Positions 1 to 6,220 of a stretch of 9,997 nucleotides of DNA are shown here, in pieces (position 1 is the first letter of the stretch; every line of letters starts with the position of its first letter). The stretch comes from Pseudomonadota bacterium (GTDB taxonomy: Bacteria > Desulfobacterota > JAPLJL01), in contig JAPLJL010000137.1 in assembly GCA_026388615.1 (NCBI GenBank), forward strand, positions 1-9,997, in the 5' to 3' direction. The notes under the pieces were generated by a model. The model saw only the letters and a list, made by a program, of their open reading frames with translations. It made no database searches and had not been told where the DNA came from. The translations under genes were made by a program, and so were the position numbers.

Positions 1-782
1 ATGCGGTAGCTCCACCGCGGACATTTTTCCGATTTGATTATGGCCCGGGAAATCATCGCCTTGGCGGCGAGAACCGAGCCCCGCGGGGTCCGGCCCCGGG
101 CCAGGAACGCGGTGATGGCCGAAGAGAGCAGACAGCCGGTCCCGTGAATTCGCGCCGGGACCCTCCGGGCCCCGGGAATCCAGATAAATTCTCCTTTTTC
201 CAGGAAGAGATCGCGCGGAGCCCCCCGCTCCAGGTGTCCGCCTTTGACCAGAACCGAACCGGCCCCGGACCCGGAAAGGACGGCGGCCGCTTTTTCCATG
301 TCCTTTCGGCTCCGGACCTTGATCCCGGTAAATTCCGAGGCTTCGGGCAGATTGGGCGTGATCACGGTCGCCAGGGGAAAAAGAAAATTCAAATAATCCC
401 GGCTGCCCCCCTCTTCCATCAGCCGGGTACCGTCCCGGGCGCGGAGAATCGGGTCCACCACCACCCGGCGAAGACCGGACGCCTTGATCAGGCGGGCAAC
501 CTCCCGGAGGTTGGCCCGGCTCCCCAGCGCGCCGATTTTAACCGCCTGAATGGGGAAATCTTCCAGGATCGACTCGACCTGGCTTCGTAAAAGTTTCGCG
601 GAAACCGCTTCCGCCCGGTAAACCCGGGCATTATTCTGACTGGTGATCACAGCCACCGCCGCGGTCCCCCAGACCTGCAGCCGGGAAAAAGTCAGCAGGT
701 CCGCGGACACCCCGGCTCCCCCGGTGGGATCAAACCCCGCGATGGAAAGACAGGAGATTTTAAATGGGGAAGGTTTTTTCAA
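1..782 (-). CDS. thiD: Hydroxymethylpyrimidine/phosphomethylpyrimidine kinase ThiD (3' end cut by window edge)
   Basis: ThiD phosphorylates 4-amino-5-hydroxymethyl-2-methylpyrimidine (HMP) and then HMP-phosphate to HMP-PP, the pyrimidine half of thiamine, in the cytoplasm. The frame is open for 260 codons and runs off the left edge. Visible ribokinase-superfamily motifs are the N-terminal SIAGFDPTGGAGVSADL (residues about 13-29), ITSQN (46-50), VVVDPILRARDG (107-118), ITPNLPEA (141-148), VLVKGGHL (177-184) and the anion-hole/catalytic loop HGTGC (213-217, Cys217). Family members are about 260-270 residues, so only a short C-terminal tail is missing. No ATG lies upstream of the first motif. 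An in-frame stop sits nine codons before the chosen TTG at 782-780, and an AGGA only 1 nt away is too close to be a good Shine-Dalgarno, so the exact start is uncertain. No TPP riboswitch is visible upstream. It lies downstream of the envelope cluster on the same strand, separated by a repeat-filled 170-bp gap, and is probably functionally unrelated. Confidence 0.93.
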   Translation of the reverse strand, partial: MKKPSPFKISCLSIAGFDPTGGAGVSADLLTFSRLQVWGTAAVAVITSQNNARVYRAEAVSAKLLRSQVESILEDFPIQAVKIGALGSRANLREVARLIKASGLRRVVVDPILRARDGTRLMEEGGSRDYLNFLFPLATVITPNLPEASEFTGIKVRSRKDMEKAAAVLSGSGAGSVLVKGGHLERGAPRDLFLEKGEFIWIPGARRVPARIHGTGCLLSSAITAFLARGRTPRGSVLAAKAMISRAIIKSEKCPRWSYR

Positions 783-799
783 ATCCTGATAAATAATTA

Positions 800-852
800 C
801 TAATAACTAATTTCTAATGTCTAATCAAAACCCAATAACCAATGACTAAACG
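800..852. repeat. Degenerate 7-bp tandem repeat, CTAATNN type
   Basis: Four consecutive 7-mers CTAATAA, CTAATTT, CTAATGT and CTAATCA fill 800-827. After a 4-nt phase slip, CCAATAA, CCAATGA and CTAAACG follow at 832-852. The array is AT-rich, non-coding and lies just upstream of thiD. It resembles the heptameric STRR-type repeats known from cyanobacteria in period, not in sequence. Confidence 0.7.
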
Positions 853-897
853 GGAAACTGAAAAACAGGAAATTTGACTTTAGAACATTTATTTTTC

Positions 898-932
898 GTT
901 AGAAATTAGTCATTAGAAATTAGAAATTAAAA
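898..932. repeat. Second 7-bp repeat array, inverted relative to 800-852
   Basis: GTTAGAA, ATTAGTC, ATTAGAA, ATTAGAA and ATTAAAA follow one another in register. This is the reverse complement of the CTAATNN motif seen at 800-852. Bases 906-923 are complementary to 807-824 at 17 of 18 positions, so the 170-bp gap between the thioredoxin gene and thiD can fold into a long stem with an 81-nt loop. No intrinsic terminator with a U-tract and no convincing promoter is visible in this gap (783-952). Confidence 0.7.
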
Positions 933-952
933 ATTTTGGTTTATTGTAATAT

Positions 953-1876
953 TTACTTTCCCCAGTCATTACCGATCAGGATCGTCACCGGCCGCCCGCT
1001 CTTTACCTGGCTGAGCTTGATTCCCCCCAGGAGAAAGGAAATCTTCTCGGCGATCTTTTTATTTTCCTCAGAATAATAAACCAGGCTTTCCGGATAGTTG
1101 CCTTCCTTGGGAACGGAGGTCTTAACTTTGTCATAACCGTTATTTTGGAGGAGGCCGATCAGTTCCTGGGCCAGCTCGGGCTTCCCGGTGGCGTTCAGGA
1201 TGACAATCTCCGTGATGGTTTCCGGACCGCTTTTCCCGGCCGGGTCCGTTCCCGGAGGGGGAGTCACCGCCGGCGGGGCCGGCGTGGGCGCGGGTTCCGC
1301 CTCTGCCCCAAAAAGTGCCCGGGCATGGGCATCCATCATCTCCGTGAATTTTTCATTCGCCCCGTGGACATCTTCCATGATCCTGCAGGCCTGGTCCAGG
1401 ACGAAGACCCGGGGAATGCCGGTAATTCCAAATTTTTCTCCCGCCACCCCGGTCCGGTCGGCCATGACCGGGAAGGATATTCCCCTTTCCTTGACATAAT
1501 CGCTCAGGACCTCCTCGGTCTGATCCTTCCCGTATCCGATCATCATGATCTGGAGCCCTTTATCCTTCCATTTTTCGTAAAGGTCGAGCAAAAGTCCGGT
1601 CTCGGCCTTGCAGGGTTTGCACCAGGTGGCGAAAAAGGTCACGATCATCATCTTCCGCGGTTTCCATCCGATCCGGCTGGGTTTGTCCCCGCAAAAATCA
1701 TTGAGGAAAACCATTCTCCCGTTAAGATCCCGGAGGCCGAAGTTCTTGACCGGTTCCTTCTGGGCGGCCGTCTGGGCGTCGGCGAAATGAGCCAGGAATA
1801 TTATTCCCGCCGCCATCCCCAGAATTAAAAGCCAAAACCTGCCGGTGCCGGACGTTTGAAATGATTTCTTATTCAA
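953..1876 (-). CDS. Secreted TlpA-type thioredoxin fused to a C-terminal LytR_C domain
   Basis: A 307-residue periplasmic protein with a hydrophobic signal segment (about 14-35, likely cut after ADA). A TlpA/ResA-like thioredoxin domain follows (about 42-190) with the redox motif TWCKPC (Cys86 and Cys89) and the cis-proline in TGIPRVFVLD (Pro155), which implies thiol-disulfide exchange. A Pro/Ala-rich linker (about 193-216) leads to residues 220-305, which match the LytR_C pattern (ITEIVILNATGKPELA, then ESLVYYSEENKKIA, ending in VTILIGNDW). LytR_C is usually found at the C-terminus of LytR-CpsA-Psr wall-ligase proteins, so the pairing is unusual. Its start is TTG at 1876, chosen because an AGGAGGAGGA lies directly upstream and the signal peptide begins there. 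It overlaps the preceding CsgG-like gene by 8 bp, indicating translational coupling. Fold assignment is strong; LytR_C is somewhat less certain; the client protein is unknown. Confidence 0.88.
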   Translation of the reverse strand: MNKKSFQTSGTGRFWLLILGMAAGIIFLAHFADAQTAAQKEPVKNFGLRDLNGRMVFLNDFCGDKPSRIGWKPRKMMIVTFFATWCKPCKAETGLLLDLYEKWKDKGLQIMMIGYGKDQTEEVLSDYVKERGISFPVMADRTGVAGEKFGITGIPRVFVLDQACRIMEDVHGANEKFTEMMDAHARALFGAEAEPAPTPAPPAVTPPPGTDPAGKSGPETITEIVILNATGKPELAQELIGLLQNNGYDKVKTSVPKEGNYPESLVYYSEENKKIAEKISFLLGGIKLSQVKSGRPVTILIGNDWGK

Positions 1877-2786
1877 TTTTTCCTCCTCCTGAAAGATTTA
1901 TGCTGGCCGTTATTTTTTCGTTATAAAGGGACAGCTTTTCCTGTTTTTTCGCTTTCTTTTCGTCCGCCCGGTTGATCCGATGGGCCGACCAGACCGCGTC
2001 GACTTCATTGGCCAGCCAGGTAAGGCCTCCCAATCCGCCCCAAGCCCCTTTGCTGCCGGTGGTCTTGGCCTGGGCGCTTCCCAACGCCCCGAAAGTGGCG
2101 CAAGCCCCGAAAAAAATGATTCCCTTGATATACTGCCCGTTGTAAACCTGCCCCAGGCCCGGAATGATGGAAAGCACGCCCGCCACCCACAGGCTTTTCG
2201 GAGAATGGTATGCGGGTTCCGCTTCCGCCGCCTGAGTCTCCAGTGCCGTTGCCGGAGCCGGGGTGACCGGTTCGGAAGGCGCGATCTTTTCGGGGGGGGT
2301 CGTCTTCTCCGCGGCCGGGTTGCCGGCCAGCCGGTCCGACACCCTATCCACCGAGGGTAAAAGCTCATCGGTCTGGCCGGAACAGCGGTCGGAGGCGATC
2401 ATTTCAATCTCGCCGGTCTCGACATTGATCAGTTGGGCGGAAACCACGAAAATATTCCCGACCCGGCTCAAGCTGGCGGTCACCATCTTCTGCACCCCCA
2501 GGAGTCTCCCGACCTGGACCGCGCACTCGCTCGAGGAGCAGTCGGAAAGCTGTTGGCCCTGTTCCTTGAGAATCCGGTCCATATTGTTCCGGTCAATGAC
2601 CCGGAACCTGCCGGTCCGGAAAAGTCCCTCCCGGAGAGACTCGGAGAGGGGAATTTTCAAATCCCGGGGAACATTCCCGACTATTTCCAGATCGAGAACC
2701 GCCAGGAAGATTTTCCCTTCTCCGGCGAAAACCCCAGTCCCGGAAAATATTAGAAGCAGAAAAACCAGCAACGCTCTTTTTATCAT
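1869..2786 (-). CDS. CsgG-like secreted protein with C-terminal TM2/DUF5683-like membrane domain
   Basis: A 305-residue protein with a Sec signal peptide (1-21, cut likely after VFA). Residues about 25-155 follow the CsgG/DUF2380 pattern: VLDLEIVGNVP, then ESLREGLFRTGRFRVIDRNN with RILKEQ, and SDCSSSECAVQVGRLLGVQK (Cys83 and Cys88) leading to a β-rich tail ending in INVETGEI. CsgG builds the outer-membrane curli secretion pore, and many relatives are surface-assembly accessory proteins. A Pro/Ala/Glu linker (about 157-192) joins a second part, SPKSLWVAGVLSIIPGLGQVYNGQYIKG (195-222). Its PGxGQxYNGxxxKG signature is that of TM2/DUF5683-type small membrane domains, with a following hydrophobic segment and a charged C-terminal tail. 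The start is ATG with AGGG five nt upstream. No curli subunit or CsgE/F partner is present, so curli export is not implied. The two halves are confident; the role is not. Confidence 0.78.
   Translation of the reverse strand: MIKRALLVFLLLIFSGTGVFAGEGKIFLAVLDLEIVGNVPRDLKIPLSESLREGLFRTGRFRVIDRNNMDRILKEQGQQLSDCSSSECAVQVGRLLGVQKMVTASLSRVGNIFVVSAQLINVETGEIEMIASDRCSGQTDELLPSVDRVSDRLAGNPAAEKTTPPEKIAPSEPVTPAPATALETQAAEAEPAYHSPKSLWVAGVLSIIPGLGQVYNGQYIKGIIFFGACATFGALGSAQAKTTGSKGAWGGLGGLTWLANEVDAVWSAHRINRADEKKAKKQEKLSLYNEKITASINLSGGGKIE
1881..1890 (-). promoter_or_regulatory. Strong ribosome binding site inside the upstream gene
   Basis: On the minus strand this reads AGGAGGAGGA, ending 4 nt before the TTG start at 1876. 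It also encodes the Gly-Gly-Gly near the end of the CsgG-like protein. It decides the TTG start of the thioredoxin gene and supports coupling across the 8-bp overlap. Confidence 0.8.
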
Positions 2787-2793
2787 TTTAGCC

Positions 2794-2822
2794 CTGAACG
2801 CTGAACGGTGAACCCTTGAACC
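2794..2822. repeat. 7-bp tandem repeat, CTGAACN type
   Basis: CTGAACG, CTGAACG, GTGAACC and an 8-bp CTTGAACC fill most of the 44-bp gap between the 515-residue LPP20 gene and the CsgG-like gene. Read on the minus strand, the last unit leaves AGGG five nt before the ATG of the CsgG-like gene, so the repeat edge appears to supply its ribosome binding site. Confidence 0.7.
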
Positions 2823-2830
2823 TTTCTTTA

Positions 2831-4378
2831 TTATTTCAATCCCTGAGCCAGGCCCGATAAAATCTGGCTGGCGATGCCGGAAGCCAATTTCTGGATGGCC
2901 CTCTGCCCGGCCCGGACCGGGTCATTTCCCCCGTCCTTGACTTCCAGGTCGACGGTGGCCAGGACCTTGCCGTTATCCGTCCGCACCGCCCGGACAGTTC
3001 CCCGGGCCCGGGCAAACACAATCTGCCCCATCCGGCTGGACTCGGCGGCCTGGACCTCCCCGAGGATTACCACTTCCGCGAGCGGGCGCAAAGCCGACAC
3101 AATCTGGGGAATATTGCCGGACTTGAGCACGGTATCGGAAATCTTTTCCCCCACCGCCCTCTGGTCGATCACCGGGAAGCCCTGTCCGAACAAGCCCTGG
3201 ATCAGCTCGCCTTCGACTACCGAATTAGAAACCGGTTGCCCGGCATTGGTTTCAAAGATCTTGACCACGAACCTTTTCGAAGGCAGGTCGATGGTGAAAT
3301 CCGCCCGGGCTCTGCTCAGGGCCTCTAAAAAATTTGGTTCCAGTTCCCCTTCTTTGCTCAAACCGTCCGGGAGCAGGGTGGCTTCGACCACGGCAACCCC
3401 GGAATCGCCGGGGGCGCTGATTTCGTACACCTTCGAAACCGATATACCGGAATCGCCCGCCTGAACCTTTTCCAGGAGCCGTCCCTTGCCCTGGAGGAAA
3501 ACAAATCCCACGTTAAAACCTTTTTGCGGGTATCGGGACGTGGCCTTCTCGTACACTACCCGGACTTTCAGGCCCTCCCCGAGCGGCTGGCCCACCTCGC
3601 CTTTCTGCTTATCCCCTCCCGCCGTCTCGAGGGCCAGGGAGGAAAGCAGGTCCTGAATCCTGGTTTCGGCCTTCTCGATTTCGGTCCGGAGGTCCCGCTT
3701 TTCCAGCCCGGAAGATTCCCCCTCGGCGAAAGCCTCCATCTCGCCGGAAGATCCGGCGAGAACCCGGAGGACCAGCTGGTGAGAGCTGGCTTCCTGGTAA
3801 AGGTTCAGATACCGCAGGTGGGTGCTTAAGGCCAGAAAGATCTGGAATCTGCTTTCGTAAGACTGGGCGGTTTTCCCCACTTCGGCCGCGGCCTTAAGGA
3901 TGTCGCGGATCTTGTCCCGTAACCTCCCGGCCGCGTTGGAACGTTCCAAAACCGCCAGGGAGTAGTGAATATCCTTTTTCGAGTCGAAATACCTTTCGGC
4001 AATCGTTACCCCTTCCAGGGATAAATCCACCGAGGATTCGCTCTTCACCTCGGTCACCGAGCCGGCCGACCCTTTATTGCCTTCCTCCTCCCGCTGGATA
4101 TCAGTAATCGCCTCCTTGACCTGCACCTGAATCTGTTTGGCGATGTCGGCCCGGGCGGCGTTATCGGCCCGGGCGGTATCGGCGGTCTCATCCCCGGTAG
4201 TCGGGCCGGACCCCACCCCGACCAGGTAGCGCTGGGCGGGGAAACGGGGAATCTTCCCCCCCGCGACCCACTCGGGACGATCCTTGGCCGAGACCCCGGC
4301 CCCGGGAAAAAACAGGAAAGCCAGAGCCAGGATCAGACAACCAAACCCGCGGGCGGGATAAGTTTTATTTTTCTTCAT
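2831..4378 (-). CDS. Long LPP20-family secreted protein (515 aa)
   Basis: Signal peptide 1-31 (hydrophobic core ILALAFLFF, cut likely after VSA). There is no lipobox, so the protein is probably soluble in the periplasm or peripheral. Residues 34-145 show the LPP20 pattern shared with the two neighbours: RPEWVAGG, then RYLVGVGSG, an alanine-rich helix with TARADNAARADIAKQI, and LEGVTIAERYF followed by HYSLAVLERS. A mostly helical, charged middle section (about 150-260) follows, then a β-rich, possibly Ig-like stretch (268-366). A C-terminal domain (368-515) begins KRFVVKIFETNAG and contains GELIQGLFGQGFPVIDQ, resembling the α/β domains of FlgT/CsgG-like assembly proteins. LPP20 lipoproteins are usually under 200 residues, so this is a large extended version. 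No flagellar genes are present, so a flagellar role is not supported. Start ATG, weak GAGAAG upstream. The LPP20 part is fairly sure; later domains are inference. Confidence 0.72.
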   Translation of the reverse strand: MKKNKTYPARGFGCLILALAFLFFPGAGVSAKDRPEWVAGGKIPRFPAQRYLVGVGSGPTTGDETADTARADNAARADIAKQIQVQVKEAITDIQREEEGNKGSAGSVTEVKSESSVDLSLEGVTIAERYFDSKKDIHYSLAVLERSNAAGRLRDKIRDILKAAAEVGKTAQSYESRFQIFLALSTHLRYLNLYQEASSHQLVLRVLAGSSGEMEAFAEGESSGLEKRDLRTEIEKAETRIQDLLSSLALETAGGDKQKGEVGQPLGEGLKVRVVYEKATSRYPQKGFNVGFVFLQGKGRLLEKVQAGDSGISVSKVYEISAPGDSGVAVVEATLLPDGLSKEGELEPNFLEALSRARADFTIDLPSKRFVVKIFETNAGQPVSNSVVEGELIQGLFGQGFPVIDQRAVGEKISDTVLKSGNIPQIVSALRPLAEVVILGEVQAAESSRMGQIVFARARGTVRAVRTDNGKVLATVDLEVKDGGNDPVRAGQRAIQKLASGIASQILSGLAQGLK

Positions 4379-4408
4379 TTTTTGTAACTTCTCAGTTGGT
4401 CATATTCA

Positions 4409-4437
4409 CTGAACCCTGAACCCTTGGATTACGAACC
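4409..4437. repeat. Degenerate CTGAACC repeats in the gap between two LPP20 genes
   Basis: Two exact 7-mers CTGAACC (4409-4422) are followed by a decayed unit and a further GAACC (4433-4437). They sit in the 68-bp gap between the 226-residue and 515-residue LPP20 genes. This is the same family as at 2794-2822. Confidence 0.55.
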
Positions 4438-4446
4438 TGAGTTTTT

Positions 4447-5127
4447 TCATTTTTCTTTTAATTTTTCAAGTTCCTTTTCCAGGTCCGGAAAGGCCTCCTC
4501 CGGAGGGCTTTCGGCCTGTTCATTCCGGTTTTCGGTTTTGACCACCCCTTTATCCTTCATTTTCTGGATCAGAGGGGCCAGACCTTTGCCCTGTTCCATC
4601 CAGCCCTGCATCTCCTCCGCTTTCTTTTTCATCTCTTCCGCCATCCGGGAGAGATCCGTCACCAGGTTATCCTTGGACAAGCGCGCCAGGGCATAGGTAG
4701 TGCCGGGAGGTCCCGCCCTGCCTCTCTGGTCCAGCCAGACCGAGATTATCTGAGAACCCGCCAGGGAAAGTTCCAGGGCTTCCCGGTCCACCCGGACATT
4801 ATAATCGTGAATGAACCGGGACCCGCCGAAGGCCGAACCGCTGGACTTCTCAAAATCCACCAACAGGGAGGAAACCTCGACCTTGATGGTCTTGGCCAGC
4901 TGGATCCGGGCATCGTCGGCGGATTTTTCTTCCGCGTCCTTGGGATCGGAGGTTCTCCCGCAGGAACCCAGGGCAAAAGTGTACCCTTTTTCCTGGGGCA
5001 GCTTCAGCACCCAGGCCGGGGGTGTGGCCGGGTCGGATTTGCCTAAATTATTATTTCCGGCGCAGCAGAAAATCACCCCGCTTAACGCCAGAGTTGCTCC
5101 CAAAATGATTGTCTGGATTTTCCCCAT
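4447..5127 (-). CDS. LPP20-like envelope protein, probable lipoprotein (226 aa)
   Basis: An N-terminal hydrophobic segment (7-20) ends in the double cysteine Cys21-Cys22. The residues before it (VIF) do not fit a canonical lipobox, which normally has G/A/S at -1, so lipid attachment is possible but unsure. Residues 37-160 follow the pattern of the neighbouring LPP20 protein: PPAWVLKLP, then YTFALGSCG, an Ala/Asp-rich helix (AEEKSADDARIQLAKTI), and SLAGSQIISVWLDQ leading to TTYALARLSKDNL. The GSQII...YAL segment aligns directly with that of the 195-residue gene upstream (GSQIIDHF...LYALGKL), showing paralogy. The C-terminal 65 residues are highly charged and coiled-coil-like (MAEEMKKKAEEM, EKELEKLKEK). 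It is the first gene of a four-gene run after a terminator, so its promoter should lie in 5128-5555. The ATG has no good Shine-Dalgarno. Function unknown. Confidence 0.68.
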   Translation of the reverse strand: MGKIQTIILGATLALSGVIFCCAGNNNLGKSDPATPPAWVLKLPQEKGYTFALGSCGRTSDPKDAEEKSADDARIQLAKTIKVEVSSLLVDFEKSSGSAFGGSRFIHDYNVRVDREALELSLAGSQIISVWLDQRGRAGPPGTTYALARLSKDNLVTDLSRMAEEMKKKAEEMQGWMEQGKGLAPLIQKMKDKGVVKTENRNEQAESPPEEAFPDLEKELEKLKEK

Positions 5128-5555
5128 GACAGAAATTTTCTTACCAATTATTTAATCGTGTCCCAAGTTTGTACATGGATTTAAGCGATTGAAAAATTAT
5201 TTGTAGTTTGCCGATTCATCGGCGGTTTTCGTAAGGGAGGGTTTCTCTGCCCTCCCGAGGGAACCCATTAAACGGCTCCCCTCCTGTCCCGAGCGAAACG
5301 AACTTGTCCCGAGTTTAATTGAGGGAAGCCTCGCATTAGCAATATCTCAATCGAACTTAATGAGCCCAATAAATTGGGCGACTACAAGAAAATAGTCTCC
5401 TGGCGCTTTAAAACCTCCATTCTTTCCCATGACCCCAATCTTATGAACAATTATGGAACACTATTAATTATTTGCAAAACATTTTATGCGAAATTCAAGT
5501 GTCATTTTTATCAAATACGGGGAGACAAAGCAAATAAAATCTGCTCTCCCAGGTT
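5128..5555. other. 428-bp non-coding gap with several hairpins
   Basis: No credible gene is present. The gap must contain the leader and probably the promoter of the downstream four-gene run, but I see no convincing -35/-10 pair. Structure seen: a 7-bp stem GGGAGGG/CCCTCCC (5235-5241 with 5250-5256); a direct repeat TGTCCCGAG at 5285-5293 and 5305-5313; a tight hairpin GCCCAA-TAAA-TTGGGC (5364-5379); GACTA/TAGTC (5380-5384 with 5393-5397); and GGGAGA/TCTCCC (5520-5525 with 5545-5550). The GC-rich part, about 5230-5340, differs in composition from the AT-rich flanks, suggesting an inserted dispersed repeat. Confidence 0.5.
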
Positions 5556-5591
5556 AAAAAAACGGGCAGGCCGCGAAAAAACGACCTGCCC
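5556..5591 (-). terminator. Intrinsic terminator of the 195-residue LPP20 lipoprotein gene
   Basis: On the minus strand a perfect 7-bp GC-rich stem GGGCAGG/CCTGCCC (5585-5591 with 5564-5570), with a short inner CG pair, is followed by G and a run of seven T (5562-5556). It lies 35 nt after the TAA of the lipoprotein gene. This separates that gene from the four envelope genes downstream. Confidence 0.85.
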
Positions 5592-5626
5592 ATAAAGTCT
5601 AAGATGTCGAAAAAATTAGTGGTCTT

Positions 5627-6214
5627 TTATAGACCCTGATTCTGCGCTTCCCGTTTCTTTTTCAGCTCGTCGTCCAGCGTGTTCAGCATCTCGTTGGTCT
5701 TGGCTTCCAGGATGGCCCGTTTTTTCTCTTTCAAGGCTTCCTGAGTCTTGGATTTGATCTGGTTGAGAACGTCATCCACCGCGAGTTTGCCCAGCGCGTA
5801 AAGGGTACCATCCGAATCGTTGAAGTGATCGATGATCTGGCTTCCCACCAGGGTCGCCTCGCTGACGGTCTTGGATACTATCGAAGTGAATTCGTCAGAA
5901 CCGCTGCCTTCCTTATCCACGAAATCCTGATGCTCCTCCATAAAATCCTTCATGAAGGAAGCCACGTAGGTATTGATGACCCGGCCCAGCTCCTGGCGCG
6001 CCCGGGAATCGGCCTTTTGTCTCTGCATGGCGATATTCGGCGACTTGGCGGCGATCCCAACTCCGTAAAGAGCCCCGCCCTGGTCACCCGGGAAAGCGCC
6101 CGATCCCTTGATGATCCAATCCGGCTTGGCCGGACCGCCCGCGCATCCCGCCAGAAAAAGCGACGCCGTAAACGCCGCGCCTGCCACTACTCCAATCAGT
6201 CTGGTTACCTTCAT
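5627..6214 (-). CDS. LPP20-family outer-membrane lipoprotein (195 aa)
   Basis: A classical lipoprotein signal peptide ends in lipobox LAGC (residues 21-24; Cys24 is the lipidation site, with AGG after it, so export to the outer membrane is likely). The LPP20 pattern follows: KPDWIIKGSG (30-39), ALYGVGIAAKSPN (48-60), the helix KADSRARQELGRVINTYVASF (68-88), then LVGSQIIDHF (122-131) and LYALGKLAVDDVL (138-150). The last 45 residues are a charged helix (KEKKRAILEAKTNEM, DDELKKKREAQ) like that ending the 226-residue paralog. Length is typical for LPP20 proteins, whose founding member is a Helicobacter surface antigen of unclear function. The ATG has an excellent AGGAGGA six nt upstream. The gene has its own promoter candidate (6264-6269) and terminator (5556-5591), so it is likely monocistronic. 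That would allow it to be made at a different level from the cluster it accompanies. Confidence 0.8.
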   Translation of the reverse strand: MKVTRLIGVVAGAAFTASLFLAGCAGGPAKPDWIIKGSGAFPGDQGGALYGVGIAAKSPNIAMQRQKADSRARQELGRVINTYVASFMKDFMEEHQDFVDKEGSGSDEFTSIVSKTVSEATLVGSQIIDHFNDSDGTLYALGKLAVDDVLNQIKSKTQEALKEKKRAILEAKTNEMLNTLDDELKKKREAQNQGL

Positions 6215-6220
6215 CGTTAT

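Noticed and set aside
144..590. Long plus-strand frame opposite thiD
   Set aside because: It is an antisense shadow of the GC-rich thiD coding sequence. The minus-strand product has all ThiD motifs and this one has a Pro/Gly/Arg-rich random composition.
798..932. CRISPR array
   Set aside because: The repeat unit is 7 bp and tandem with no unique spacers, and no cas genes are present.
783..952. TPP riboswitch upstream of thiD
   Set aside because: The minus strand of this gap shows only AT-rich heptamer repeats, with none of the conserved CTGAGA-type TPP aptamer core.
1145..1828. 227-codon plus-strand frame opposite the thioredoxin gene
   Set aside because: It lies entirely inside a well-supported minus-strand gene with signal peptide, WCKPC and cis-proline. 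No start signal or domain is visible.
5374..5595. Open frame of 73 codons on the plus strand in the 500-bp gap
   Set aside because: Its start is TTG with no ribosome binding site, it runs through two hairpins and the intrinsic terminator of the opposite-strand gene, and the product (Lys/Cys-rich, no domain) looks random.
2831..6214. Flagellar assembly (FlgO/FlgP/FlgT) locus
   Set aside because: LPP20 and FlgT-like similarity raised this, but no flagellar structural, export or motor gene is present, and the CsgG-like and thioredoxin neighbours do not fit that locus.
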